From assembly GCF_032362555.1 (NCBI RefSeq), contig NC_083531.1, positions 2,728,001 to 2,792,000 on the forward strand: a stretch of 64,000 nucleotides of DNA, read 5' to 3'. Positions within the stretch are counted from its first letter, which is position 1, and each line of letters opens with the position of its first letter. The notes under the pieces were generated by a model. That model was not told the DNA's origin and did no database searches. It worked only from the letters and a program-made list of their open reading frames with translations. Source of the DNA: Amyelois transitella. Lineage: Eukaryota; Arthropoda; Insecta; Lepidoptera; Pyralidae. A program made the translations under genes and the position numbers. Below, piece by piece: positions 34,801 to 47,200 of the stretch.

Positions 34801-37800
34801 GGGAGGGCAAGGGATATAAACTTAATTATATGTATGTAACCACATATCAAGTTACTCTGCATATAAAACTGTCTGTACACGGTAATAGAGGCCAATATGC
34901 AGTGAATTTAGATTGGTTGATATTATTATGCTGTTGACTGTACGTTATTTACTCACAAACTTTAGCATTTATAATATAAGTAGGATGTTACCATACCTCC
35001 ACAATTATACTTCTTGATCAAAATTAAGGACAGAACTTAAAATCTTTGAGTTAGACTAAAGACTAATGGGCTAGCAACCTGTCACTATTTGAATGTTAAT
35101 TCTATAATCAAGCCAAAGAGCTAGCCGTGGCCTGATGGTCTTTTCGAGACTGTTGGCTCTGTCTACCCCGCAAGGGATATAGACGATTATATGTTTATAT
35201 GTAAAAGAGTAAAAAAACTTGGGATTCCTCTTGTAGGCGATGGGCCAGCGATCTGTCACTATTTGAATCTCACTTTCATCATAAAGCCATACAGTTGAAC
35301 GTGCCCTAAGTCTTGAAAAGACTGTTTGCTCTGTTTACAAAATAATAATTGTGCCGTGTGGTTCCCGGTACCAATACAAAAAAGAATAGGACCACTCCAC
35401 CTCTTTCCCATTGATGTCGTAAAAGGCGACTATGGGATAGGCTTACAATCTTGGGATTCTTTTTTAGGCGATGGGCTAGCAACCTATTCACTATTTGAAT
35501 CTCAATTCTATCATTAAGCCAAACAGCTGAATGTGGCCTTTCAGTTTTTTCAAGACTGTTGGCTCTGTCTACCCCGTAATGGATATAGACGTGACCATAT
35601 GTATGTATGTATGTACAAAGTAATATGTAGACCTGTACTCATATTACCTTCATCATCATCATCATTGATTGGTTCCATTTTCACATTCACACTGCATTGC
35701 TCCTCCGTCTTAACCTTGCATTGCTGCTCAACGCTGTAACTCTTCAATGGAATGTTGCATTGTGATTCAATTTCATATTCCACTTTTATTTCATTTACTG
35801 TCTTCATTTGTTGATTTTCTGTAAATAATTTCATATTATGAAAAACATATTTATATAGCCTGAAGAAACATTGAATGTATGAAGAGTATTAATGTTTATG
35901 AAGAGAAAAAAATATTCAGATAGTCTCTAGCTACTATTATATGTATAAGTCACACCTCTTTCCCAGAGGGGTAGTCTTATGCATACATGTGTATGTCTTC
36001 TTATACCTCCTGGTGTAAGTGACAGTTACATCCAGTTTCCAGGAAAGGTGCCTGGAGTTTGCCTTTATGACCATGATCCTGGAATGGGTGTGTCAGGTTT
36101 TTACATGAAGCGACTCCCATCTCACCTCCGCAACCTTTGCGGGAGAACCTTATCATCGAAAGAAATAAAAACATACATACAAACATACATACATACATAA
36201 AATCACGCCTCTTTCCCGGAGGGGTAGGCAGAGACTACCTCTTTCCACTTGCCACGATCTCTGCATACTTCTTTCGCTTCGTCCACATTCATAACTCTCT
36301 TCATACAAGCTCGGCGGTTTCGGGTACTTTTGACCTGACCCTTTACCAGGACGTCCTTAATTTGATCAAGATACGTTCGTCTAGGTCTTCCCACTCCGAC
36401 CTTTCCCTCCACACTCTCCTTGTATATCTGCTTAGTCAACCTGCTTTCATTCATCCTCTCCACATGACCGAACCATCTTAACATACCCTTTTCTATTCCT
36501 GTAACTACATCTTCTTTCACATCACAACATTCCCTTATCACGCTGTTCCTTATCCTGTCACTCAATTTCACACCCATCATACTCCTTAACGCTCTCATTT
36601 CCACTGCATTTATTCTGCTTTCATGCTTCTTTTGCCATACCCAACTTTCACTCCCATACATTAATGTCGGGACCAACACGCCCCTGTGCACAGCCAGTCG
36701 AGCCTTTTTGGATAGTTTCTGACTGCTCATAAAGGCATGCAAAGCTCCATTCACCATGTTCCCCGCGTTCACTCTCCTTTCAATATCACTATCATACTTG
36801 CCATCTGATGTAAACTTTGATCCTAGATATACAAACTCTTTCACTTGCTCCACTTTTCTCCTCCAATCAAAATATTACATGCTGTCATTTCTTTCTCCAT
36901 TTCAAAAACCAGTGTTTTAGTTTTACTTACGTTCACTTTCATTCCTTTCTCTTTTAAAGCTTCATGCATACAGTTTACCATCTCCTGTAACTCCTCCGCT
37001 GATGACGCCAGTATAACCTGATCGTCGGCATAGAGCAGACATTTGACGAGTAACTCATTCATCCTTAATCCACTTTTAGACTCTTTCAAATCTGTCAAAC
37101 AGCTATCCATAAATAGGTTGAACAGCCACGGTGACGCAACACATCCTTGCCTAACACCTTTCTCAATCTTAAACCACTCAGTGTGCGCTCCGTTTATCCT
37201 GACACAAGCACTCGAATCCTCATATAAGGATTTCAGTGCTCGTATTAAGAGACTGCTCACCCCATGCATAGAAAGTGCTGACCACAATTCATTCCTCTCA
37301 ACTCTGTCATAGGCCTTTTCCAGATCTACGAATGTGCAATAGACTTTTTGACTCTTGGCCAAAAACTTTTCGGCTATGCACCGCAAGGAAAAGACCTGAT
37401 CAGTACATCCCATTCCCTTTCGAAATCCCGCTTGAGCATCCCTTATTTTGTCATCAGTTTCATTCCTGACTCTATTAATCAATACCTTAGCATACAATTT
37501 GCCGACGACGCTAAGCAGGCTTATACCACGATAATTTTTGCAGTCCAGCTGTGACCCTTTTCCTTTGTAAAGTGGCACGATAACAGCCTTACACCAATCT
37601 TTTGGTACTCGGCCGCTTCTCCAACACAAATTGAAAAGGCAGTACAACTGACTAGCTACTACGCCTTTTCCTGCTTTAAGCATCTCGACCGACACTCTAT
37701 CACACCCAGCAGCCTTTCAGCAGCAGCACCAGCAGAAATAAAAACAGTCAAAAAATTTGTATAAACAAAAATCATCAGATGTAACTTATTACTAACCTTC

Positions 37801-37878
37801 AGAAATATCAGTCTCGGTCTTCACGAGAGTATGTAAATCTGGTTCGCATTTAATTTCGATATGACTAGCAGACGCCAT
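31118..37878 (-). CDS. C2H2 zinc-finger protein, gene C, with two candidate terminal exons
   Basis: Minus-strand exons 37878-37797 (ATG, MASASHIEIKCEPD..), 35818-35648 (acidic, QCNIPLKSYSVEQQ, ending NDDDDE) and 34177-34097 lead to a finger exon. All junctions are phase 1. Two finger exons follow: 33105-32690 (4 fingers, total 249 residues) and 31887-31118 (8 fingers, total 367 residues). Both start after GTGCAG with GTGGCGTT and fit the same phase, so alternative last exons are likely. Fingers carry TGEKP linkers, typical of sequence-specific DNA binding. No ZAD is present. Intron 1 carries a 1.56-kb LINE. Gene C is divergent from gene D, which has the same exon style and an early KCE motif. 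Confidence 0.85.
32690..33105 (-). CDS. Gene C proximal terminal exon (4 fingers)
   Basis: A basic spacer (KRRETERKESLK) precedes fingers CEYC, CSFC, CEVC and CFVC. The exon ends HVKVVHYR. The whole exon stays in frame from the GTGCAG acceptor. Its spacer differs from the distal exon, while the acceptor and first codons match, so the pair arose by exon duplication. Confidence 0.82.
34552..34795 (+). mobile_element. SINE-B (tRNA-derived SINE), B box decayed
   Basis: CTCTGTGGCGCAGCGG is intact. The B box reads GGTTTCCAATCCC, and the 3' end is AATTTGTCCCGTATTTATTT. It lies in intron 2 of gene C. Confidence 0.8.
35057..35615 (+). mobile_element. Three SINE-A segments in tandem orientation
   Basis: 35057-35205 and 35215-35340 are partial. 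35350-35615 is near full length (GTGCCGTGTGGTTCCCGG to ATGTATGTATGT) and ends about 33 bases from the donor end of gene C exon 2. Confidence 0.78.
36000..36160 (-). mobile_element. SINE-C body fragment
   Basis: Antisense of the SINE-C body (AAGTGACAGTTACATCCAG, GAAGCGACTCCCATCTCACC). Confidence 0.6.
36174..37733 (-). mobile_element. 5'-truncated non-LTR retrotransposon with reverse transcriptase
   Basis: Minus-strand frames 37695-36841 and 36853-36203 together encode a reverse transcriptase (PLYKGKGSQLDCKNYRGISL, YADD catalytic box, GVRQGC) and the LINE C-terminus (YGSESW, RWFGHVERM). A one-base shift near 36850 breaks the frame, so it is dead as a protein source. The element ends GAGGCGTGATTTTATG and (TATG)n. 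It is flanked by the 13-bp duplication AGAAATAAAAACA (36161-36173 and 37734-37746), and so is a discrete insertion into intron 1 of gene C. Confidence 0.92.
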
Positions 37879-39770
37879 GTTGAAAACTGACACAAGACCT
37901 AAAATTGCAAATCCAATCATGTTACTGTGGTACTGTATGGTTTCAGTCATTCCATATCTTTCCTATGGATGTCTTAAGAGGCAACTAAGGCAGTGGCTAA
38001 TGAACTTGGGATTCTTGTAAGCTAACCTGTCCCTATTTGAAGAATGTGATTAGGGTATCACTGAGCCAGAACTTGTTATGACATTAGCATATTGTAGTTA
38101 TTTTTGTGTATTTTGCTCAACATATACCTAATGTATGTTTCTACTTCATAATATGTAATTTTTTATGGGCAATAAAGATAATTTGTATTGTACTGTATTA
38201 TCTGAATTATGTGATGTCACAATAAATTGCCTTTTGCAGCAAATTCTCTGTCACGAAATTTGCTTTTGGTTGCCTAGAAGAATTGAATAATGCAATAAGG
38301 CGGTCTTTTGTACATTATATGGTCACGTCTATATCCCTTGCAAGGTAGACAGAGCCAACAGTCTTAACAACACCTTAACATATAAACGTGTGTATTGAAT
38401 ACATTTGACCTTGTGATTTCTGGCATTTAAAGAATAAAAGCACTAGAACATATGACTAAGAGAATAAAACTAATAATCAAGCTCTAAACCGTAAATGGTC
38501 ACTGAAATCAGGGGCCAATTATGTATGAAAACAAAGCTTTTCTATTTCTGCATGGTGGTCCGATGTAGATCTAAAAGCTCCTTCCCAGAGGACGTAACCG
38601 GGACTACAGTAAGCAGAATAAATATTTTTATGTTAAAATTTTGTGATAAACGTACGCTTTTCACATCGATAAGTCACAAAATAGCACCAGATGACAGTGG
38701 TTTCCTTATCGATTAATTAATTGATTACTTAAAACATTACGAAGATCTTTTAGGAAACTTTAATCATTTTCATTCAGAGTGTTCAAGAAAAGAAAACAAA
38801 CTGTGAACATGGGTACTCGGCTTGACAGAGGCTCATTTGACGTTTAGTAACTGACATTTATGACAATCGAAGTCCGAAAACTTAGTAAAATATTATATAC
38901 TGGCAAGATTAATACTCAAAATTGGCTAAAATGTAAAGAAAACTTTACTCTGTATAGTTTTAAGAGCTAAAATAAGCATATGAAGAAATTTAAAAGCCAA
39001 AACTAAGAAAAGTAAAAGAGAAAGTATACACGTATATTATATCTGAGGTTTCCTTCATAACTTCACTATACTTTTTAATGTTATGGCTCCATCGTTCAAC
39101 AAAACGATTTAACCAATGACAAGTTTGAAAAATACACGATGATCCGACAAGTGACGGTATCGTTGATCCGTGTGTAATTCCTTCATAACCTTAAAAATAA
39201 TAGTTCATCAATCAACTTCAAAAAATAATGAAATCTGATGTCATCATATCATGTGTCATACGTGGTGTCAGTACCTAACTAATATGTATCCAAACAAAAC
39301 AAAACAATTCTTTAAATTAAGTAGTTTTATTTAAAAAAAAATTACACATATACTAGCGAGGAGAACATAAAAATTATCGTATATTCGGAAGAAGGATTTA
39401 ACTCAGTTAATTTGCACGGACTACCATTTAAAAGTTTACTTTTACCAACCATCAATGTGACAAGATATAAGTTACCATGATCACAAGATCTTTGTAAGTT
39501 CAGAAGATTAATCTCATCAGTTTTGCTCAATGTACACCTTACTCAGCTTTATGACTGTATGTATGTACTTCCCAAAAAAGTGCTCACTCTTTACGACACT
39601 GATCAAATTACACCCGACAGAATTCAGACCTATGTAACTGCATAAATAAAGGGAGATCTTAACAATGATGCTGATCAAACAGCAGTGGCCGCTTTTGGTA
39701 TAGATAAGTAGAAGAGAATATAAGAAAATTCAAAGCAGATATTATGTCATTGTGACCGTGTGAATGTGAC
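37879..39770. other. Divergent intergenic region between genes C and D
   Basis: Contains a worn SINE-A (+) at about 37930-38050, a short SINE-A 3' piece (-) at 38315-38365, and otherwise AT-rich sequence. Presumably it holds the promoters of C and D. No convincing TATA or initiator was identified, and no extra gene. Confidence 0.45.
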
Positions 39771-42700
39771 ATGGAATCCAAACAAAATATTTTGTTGAAA
39801 AGTGAGCGGCAATTTTATGAAGGTATTTTGATTACAATTCTTTTAGATTTTGTCTTATTATCCCAACTAATATAAATGCGAATGTGAGTTTATTTGTTTG
39901 TTTGTTAAATACAAACTAATGTAATTAATGCCCATAATAAATTACTCTGCCCACATTCCACAGTTTGACTGACAACAAAAAAAAACTGTATAATATTCAG
40001 TTGTGCATATAAATTTGCAGGTACCATAGAAGTAGAGAAATTTACATACATACCTCCATACAATGTGAAATGCGAGATGAATGCAGATATATCAAATGTA
40101 TCTACCAAGACCGAACAAGGAGACCAGGCAGGTATTGATAGTAGTTCTTACTTTTGTGAATATAATATATACATTGCAGGGTAGACAGAAGATAAGACAT
40201 AGCCAACAGTCTTGAAAAGGCTGATAGGCCACATTCAGTTGATTGATTTTTCCCGGCACCAATAATAAAAATAAAATCATCGTAAAAGGCGACTGAGGGA
40301 TAGGCTTATTAACTTGGATTTTTCTTTATAGGTGATGGGCTAGCAACCTGTCACTATTTGAATCTCAATTCTATCATAAGGCCTAACAGCTGAACATTAC
40401 CTATCAGGATGTGGACGTGATTATGTATGTATGTATATTTATTGTATTGTTGATGAAATTGGAATGAAATGTAGTTTAAAATTATTTTTACAGGTTGCCA
40501 ACAGTGGCAGTGTGGGGTGGTCAAAGCAGAGTTTGAACCTAAGTCTGTGGATGTGAAAATAGAGCCGTTGGTGGAAAATTTCCAAGACGGTAAGAACAGC
40601 AACATTACAATCTTTTGTCACAGGATATTCTTACTACAGTTTTAGAGTCTTTGGGTTAAGAAAAAGCTATGCCCTGATTATTTTTCTTTTCAAAGACTAG
40701 CCAAATTTTTAAGAATAATTTAAAAGTATATGTGACAAATAAAATCCTTTGACAAAAAATAGTCATGTATAAACGAATGAATGAAATTAACCCTGCGAGA
40801 TCTAATCCAACGTTGAATTATTAGTTACATAATATCCAATTGTAGGAATGTGCAGATTTCCTCACGATACTTCACCATCAGAGCATTAGTTTACTATCAA
40901 CTAATTTGTGATACTCAACATAGTCAATGTTAATATAAGGGATTCAAATAGCCTTGTTGGGATTCGAATCTTGGTACCTTGTAACAGATAAGCTTTATGA
41001 GACAATTATACCTCAACCACTCTCTAATATAATTATATATACAAGACAAATTACGCAGATTGAGTTTGCCTCGAAGTAAGATGAGAACTTGTGTAACGAG
41101 ATACTAACTCAATGATACTATATGTTATATTTTATAACCACGAAGCGCCTCTCGCCTGACCTCCACAAAAATTCCATATTCTTCTTGAATTTCAGATTCT
41201 CAACCAGCATCGTCTCGGGCGCAGAACGATACAGAACCATATCAGGAGACTAGTGATCCGTTGACCAGCTTTTTGTTGGAACGGCAGAGTAAACTGCTCG
41301 AGCCGACGCAAACGGCAGATGTAGAAGGTATTGTACAGTTAACAGCATATCAACTTATCCTTCAGTAACGAAAACACAACCGTGTTTTGGCATTGAGATT
41401 CGCCAGTATCGGGTTACTAGCCCATCGGCAAAAACAAGGATCTCAAGTTTGCCTTTTCCTTGATTGACTGACTGAGTTGGTTCTGTAGCTTTCTAATCCT
41501 TATCAATTCGATCATCGACACTCTGATAACTTACTACTTCAGTCTACTTAGTCTTCTTCAAGATTTGTGACTGAAAATTATAATATTTTTTTTGCAGGTA
41601 CTCGACATGCACGGCAGTCTTCAAATATGAGTTTGGATGTTAACATGTTGAATACTGATTTGAACACAGCAGAGGATGTCTACAAAGTGACAGAGGTGGA
41701 AAAGGAATGGACAGACGGGGAGGGTAAGGTCTATTTAACTTTAATATCTATGATATACAACATTTTTATATTTAATGATTATACTGATGCAATTCTTCTG
41801 ATCTTAAAAAATTAAACTCTTTATCACCATCCAAACAAAACTTCCAAAAACGACACGGAACATTTCGAGAAATGGTAGGTTAGGTTAGGTTGTTACTAAA
41901 TGAAAGATTGAAATGATAAAATAAACCCAAGAAACAATAGTACATCAGTTCTGCTTGTTTCTAAAGAAATTTCTTTCAGCAGACCCGAGCCAGGAGACAT
42001 GTTAGAAGTCTTAAAAGTAATCAAAACAAATTTTCTTCCATATAACAAATTTTCACACAGATGCCGCCTCACAAGATTGGGAAGCCGAGAAACGAGAACC
42101 AGATGAAGGGAACCAAAATACCAAGAAACAAGACTCCAATTACAACCCAAAATCAAAAGACCAGGGCATCGTGTGTTGTGTTTGCAAAAAATACATCACC
42201 CGCTCCAAAAACCTGAAACTACATATGCGCGTACACACTGGAGAAAGACCTTATGAATGCAAAATGTGCGGAAGCCGCTTCAGCAACTCTAGTATGTTAC
42301 AAATTCACAAACGAACTCATACAGGTGAGAAACCTTACGAATGCGACGTGTGTCATAACAGGTTCGCAGTGAAATCTCATTTACAGAGACATTCAAAAAC
42401 TCATACCGGGGAAAAGCCTTACGAATGTAATGTATGTCGAAGCAGGTTCACTAGCAACAGTAACCTACAGGGGCATTTGAAAACGCACACAGGCGAGAAA
42501 CCGTTTCAATGCGACGTGTGTCAAAAAAGTTTCGCGAGAAACTCCGTGTTACAAAGGCATATAAGGACTCACACGGGTGAGAAACCGCACGAATGCAATC
42601 TGTGTGAGAAATCTTTCGCCGATAGAAATAAATTGCTTGTACATTTACGCACTCATACTGGTGAGAGACCTTATGAGTGTAGTATATGTCCGGCTAGGTT

Positions 42701-42869
42701 TAGCGATAATGGTAGGTTGAAAATACATATAAGAACTCATACAGGTGAGAAACCGTATGAGTGTACGTTTTGTCAACGCCCCTTCGCAGATAAGTCCAAT
42801 TTGAGAAGTCATATGTTGAAACATAATGAGGGACATAGTTTTTTACGAGCTACTATGAGAAATTCTTGA
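39771..42869 (+). CDS. C2H2 zinc-finger protein, gene D (complete)
   Basis: Exons 39771-39801, 40021-40131, 40494-40589, 41196-41327, 41598-41723 and 42061-42869 all join in phase 1 to give 434 residues. The short first exon (MESKQNILLK) is the least certain, chosen for its ATG, GTGAGC donor and matching phase. The middle exons are acidic and low in cysteine (VKIEPLVENFQD, TSFLLERQSKLLEP). The last exon carries eight fingers (CCVC, CKMC, CDVC, CNVC, CDVC, CNLC, CSIC, CTFC) with TGEKP/TGERP linkers. It is likely a nuclear transcriptional regulator and the divergent partner of gene C. Confidence 0.87.
41035..41130 (-). mobile_element. SINE-B 3' fragment
   Basis: ACAAGACAAATTACGCAGAT and GAGATACTAACTCAATGATA. 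It lies in an intron of gene D. Confidence 0.6.
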
Positions 42870-44297
42870 AATCACGTATTAAAATTATCTTTCTCATGGC
42901 TAAGTCTTTGTGTATATGTCGCAAAGCGTGGGAGCATAAGTTGAACCAAAATGCGGCCACCCGTGGGACTTTTCTAAGTTACGCACATTAGTTTTGTTAC
43001 TAACGGTAAGGGAAACTATTGTGTGATTTGATCGTATAGTGCATATCAAATAAGATATTTAGTGTTCTTAATACTAAAATCAATTTCAGCCCAATTCGTT
43101 ATCTCTATACATTTGGTCTTGATTTTTTTAAATATAATGACTTAAGTTAATAAGTAATTTATTGTATGCGGGAATGAAACAACCACAACTTTCGAATATA
43201 TTTAATATTGTTATATATAATATTCACAAGTATTTTTTATTAGCATTTGACTGCGACTTCTTTCGCGTGTAAGCCTAGTGTTTTCGCAATGACACTTTCG
43301 CATTTATGGTATAGATATAGGTTGAAATGAAACCGTGCCATCTCTTTCTCGCAATTCCGCGATAATGTTATCGTACGCAATAAATGTTAGTAAAGTTTAT
43401 TTTTATTTTATTGTTAAGTCTGTTTTTATACAGCAAATACACGAGTTTAATTTAAGAATTATGTTTTAATGGAATATTGTTAATTAAAATTGTTACAGTA
43501 TTTTGTTTTTTTTTTTCAATCTCAACCCCGTTTTCGTTTATTTAAAGCGAGTACGCCGCTTCACAAACGATTGTTAACTTTGAAAACTAAATAATAAACC
43601 TATTACCCCTCCGGGAATAAGGCCTGATTTTATGTATGTATGTATAATAAACCCAGTTTTACAAGCCAATTAAATTGCTTGTAATGTTAATGTTGCTAGT
43701 AATTTAATGCAGAACATTTGAAATTTTTTTTTTTTTAATTTGAAAAACTAACATTTTACTTACTTACTAAAATTTTACTAACTTTGTATTAGCTCTATTT
43801 TTCAAAAATGCCATGGGATCTTTAGTTTTTACCGGGATGAAAGTACTTACCCTATGCCCTTCTCCAGGCTCTAAATTCTATATACGTGATATTTCAACAA
43901 AATTAATTCATTATATAAGAAGTAACAAACAAACAAATAAACTTTCGCATTTATGATATTAGTAAATTTAGCCAAGCAGCTGAATTAGTCTTTACAAGAC
44001 TGTTGGCCGAGTTAACCCCGCTGGGGATTAAGACGTCATTATAAACATATATTATTAGTTGGGATTTAAATTAAGGACGTCCTGGTAAAGGGTCAGGTCA
44101 AATGTACCCGAAACCGCCGAGCTTGCATGAAGAGAGTTATGAATGTGGATGAAGCGGAGGAAGTATGCAGAGATCGTGGCAAGTGGAAAGAGGTAGTCTC
44201 TGGCTACCCCTCCGGGAAAGAGGCGTGATTTTATGTATATATGTATGTATGTAGGTATATAAATTAAAAAAAAAAACAATTTTCAAAATAAGAACGT
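42870..44297. other. Gene D to gene E tail-to-tail interval
   Basis: Gene D 3' flank with AATAAA near 43380. LINE 3'-tail pieces (+) lie at about 43605-43645 and 44072-44250 (CCTGGTAAAGGGTCAGGTCA to GAGGCGTGATTTTATG). SINE-A-like words occur at 43975-44040. No further gene is seen. Confidence 0.55.
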
Positions 44298-47200
44298 TTA
44301 TTTAACAGAACACACAGGTTTAGTCCCGATCTTGTGCACAGACCTCATGTGCGTGGTGAGCGGGTAGGCCTGCGTGAACGCCGCCCCGCACACAGCACAC
44401 ACGAACGGCCGCTCGCCGGTGTGAGTTCTTATGTGGTTGTTTAGAATCCTGCGTTCCTGTCAATGAACAAATAATTAATTAATTAATAAATAAATAAATG
44501 TAGGTATGCAGAGATCGTGGCAAGTGGAAAGAGGTAGACTCTGCCTACCCCTCCGGGAAAGATGATGATGAAAGGGTGATTTTATGTATGTATGTATGTA
44601 ATAAATAAATATATACGGGACAAATTAATTATTACAATTGTGCCGTGTGGTTCCCGGCACCAGTACAAAAAAGAATAAGACCACTCCATCTCTTTCCCAT
44701 GGATGTCGTAAAAGGCGACTAAGGGATAGGCTAACTTGGGATTCTTTTTTAGGCGATGGGCTAGCAACCTGTCACTATTTGGATCTCAACTCTATCATAA
44801 AGCCAATCGGCTGAAAATGCCTAAACTTGGAAGCGAATCTGCGAAATGCTGGACATACTTAGTAGCTTGAAATACAGTTTTTTTTTAACCGGCCCTGTTG
44901 TTCTATCAATAAATAACTTTGATATTTTCCACACCTCTTCATCTCTTTCTAACAGACCTAATTTTAAAGTGACAGAAAAAGATAAGGGTTGATTTAAAAA
45001 TATATTCTATGTTTGAGCGCGGATTTTTAATTTTGAAAACGGTTAAATACAGACTGGACTCTATTAATAATATCAGTAAGGGATTAAGAGTGTTACTTAC
45101 AGAAAATCCTCTCCCGCAATGCGGGCAGAACTTGTTCTTTAGCGGCTTGATTTTATCGTGGAACGCCGCCTTGTGCCGCCGCAGTTGGTAATTGTTCAGG
45201 AAATACTGCCAACAAAACGATCATAACGTCATTTTTATTTTTTTTGTAGGTTAATTTCCACAAATTGACTTAGCCTCGAAGTTAGTTCGAGACTTGTGTT
45301 ACGAGACACTAAATCATACATACATATGGTCACGTCTATATCCCTTGTGGGGTAGACAGAGCCAACGGTCTTGAAAAGACTGATAGGCCACGCTCAGCTA
45401 TTTAGCTTAATGATAGAATTGAGATTCAAATAGTGACAGGTTGCTAGCCCATCGCCTAAAAAAAGAATCCCAAGTTTGTAAGCCTATCCCTTAGTCGCCT
45501 TTTACGACATCCATGAGAAAGAGATGGAGTGGTCCTACTCTTTTTTTTGTCCTGGTGCCGGGAACCACACGGCACTAAATCAACGATACTATATTTAGTA
45601 ATAAATACTTATGTAGATAAACATCAAAGACACAGGTCTAGAATTTAGCCTTCTTCAGGTTCATTACTTACGATATTTCAAGTTATCTTCTGTTCTGTAA
45701 TGGGCCGAAATTCTGTAAATGGCCGTTTAGAATCTTACGAATGGACACCCTTTAGTTTATAAATTTACCACGAGAGGGTGTAAACTGATAAATTTGCGAA
45801 AATTTTGGACACAAGATAATACAATTCTCTCGTTTAGAATCCTACGAATTAGTTTATAAATTTCTTAGGAAGTTTATAATTTTCATTAAATATAGAAGGT
45901 TTTTGTAATTTTCCAGCGACAATATAAAGTTCTCGTGTCACAATGTACGTTCCCGTACTCCTCCGAAACGGCTTGACCGATTCTCATGAAATTTTGTGAG
46001 CATATTGAGTAGGTCTGAGAATCGGCTAACATTTATTTTTCATACCCCTTAGTGCTAAGGGTTGTCCACGCTTAATATATTTTTCTAAATTTTTAGACAT
46101 TTTTTAAATTAAATTTTTTTTGTTATGTCGCATTAAAAATACATACAACCCTAAATTTTTACCCTCTTATCACCAACCCTTATTTTTAATAACCATTTTA
46201 GTAATTCAATCATTGTTCATCACCGGTCGATAACTGATCAATCGTCATTTAATATTATTTATAAGGCAAAACAACGTTTGCCGGGTCAGCTAGTATATAC
46301 TAGTATATACCTATCTTGATCAAATTAAGGACGTCCTGGTAAAGGGTCAGGTCAAAAGTACCCGAAACCGCCGAGCTTGTATGAAGACAGTTATGAATGT
46401 GGACGAAGCGAAGGAAGTATGCAGAGATCGTGGCAAGTGTAAAGAGGTAGTCTCTGCCTGCCCCTCCGGGAAAGAGGCGTGATTTTATGTATGTATGTAT
46501 GTATACCTATATAGATTACTACGTACCTTAGCACACGCCTCGCAATAGAATTTAGTACGGCCTATATGTGCGTAGTTGTAATGATACTTCATATTCATTT
46601 TCTTATTGAACAACTTGTGGCATTCCGGGCACGGGTATCTGAAAACGAGATTGATAACAAACATCTGGAACTGGAAGAGATCCCTTCATGGGATAAGTCC
46701 GCCATTGCAAGTGATTTGTTTATTTTATAACTATGTACTATTTTCTTGTTACTGTGTAAATTTCTATGCAATAAAGATTATTACGAACAAACAAACATTT
46801 TTCTTCTTTAAAACTGCTATTCTATATTTCGCAAGAGCGTCGATGGCCAAACGGTAAAGGTGCCCGGCTAAAATGTGTAAGTAATGCGCGTGGACACAGG
46901 TTCACATTCTACCTCGGCCATGTACTAACGACTCATTAATGAATACATTAGTTTCAGTGCTAACAGAATCTTTTACGGCGAGGGAAACCTGTATGTCTAT
47001 TCAAATATTAGTTAGGTTCTTCTGCAAAGGTTGCGAAGTTCAGATAAGAATGAACTGAATCACCCAATCCAAGATTATGGTTTGCAAGGCGCACCCTAGT
47101 TCAAATTCAAATTCAAATTCAAAATTTTTATTCATTATTATAGGATATTATTATATCGCTTAATAATTGTCGTATGGTTTAACAACTTGGTTGACGTCAA

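Noticed and set aside
36137-37554. Plus-strand frames over the LINE (36137-36481, 37043-37312, 37275-37554)
   Set aside because: They are antisense shadows of the reverse transcriptase frame.
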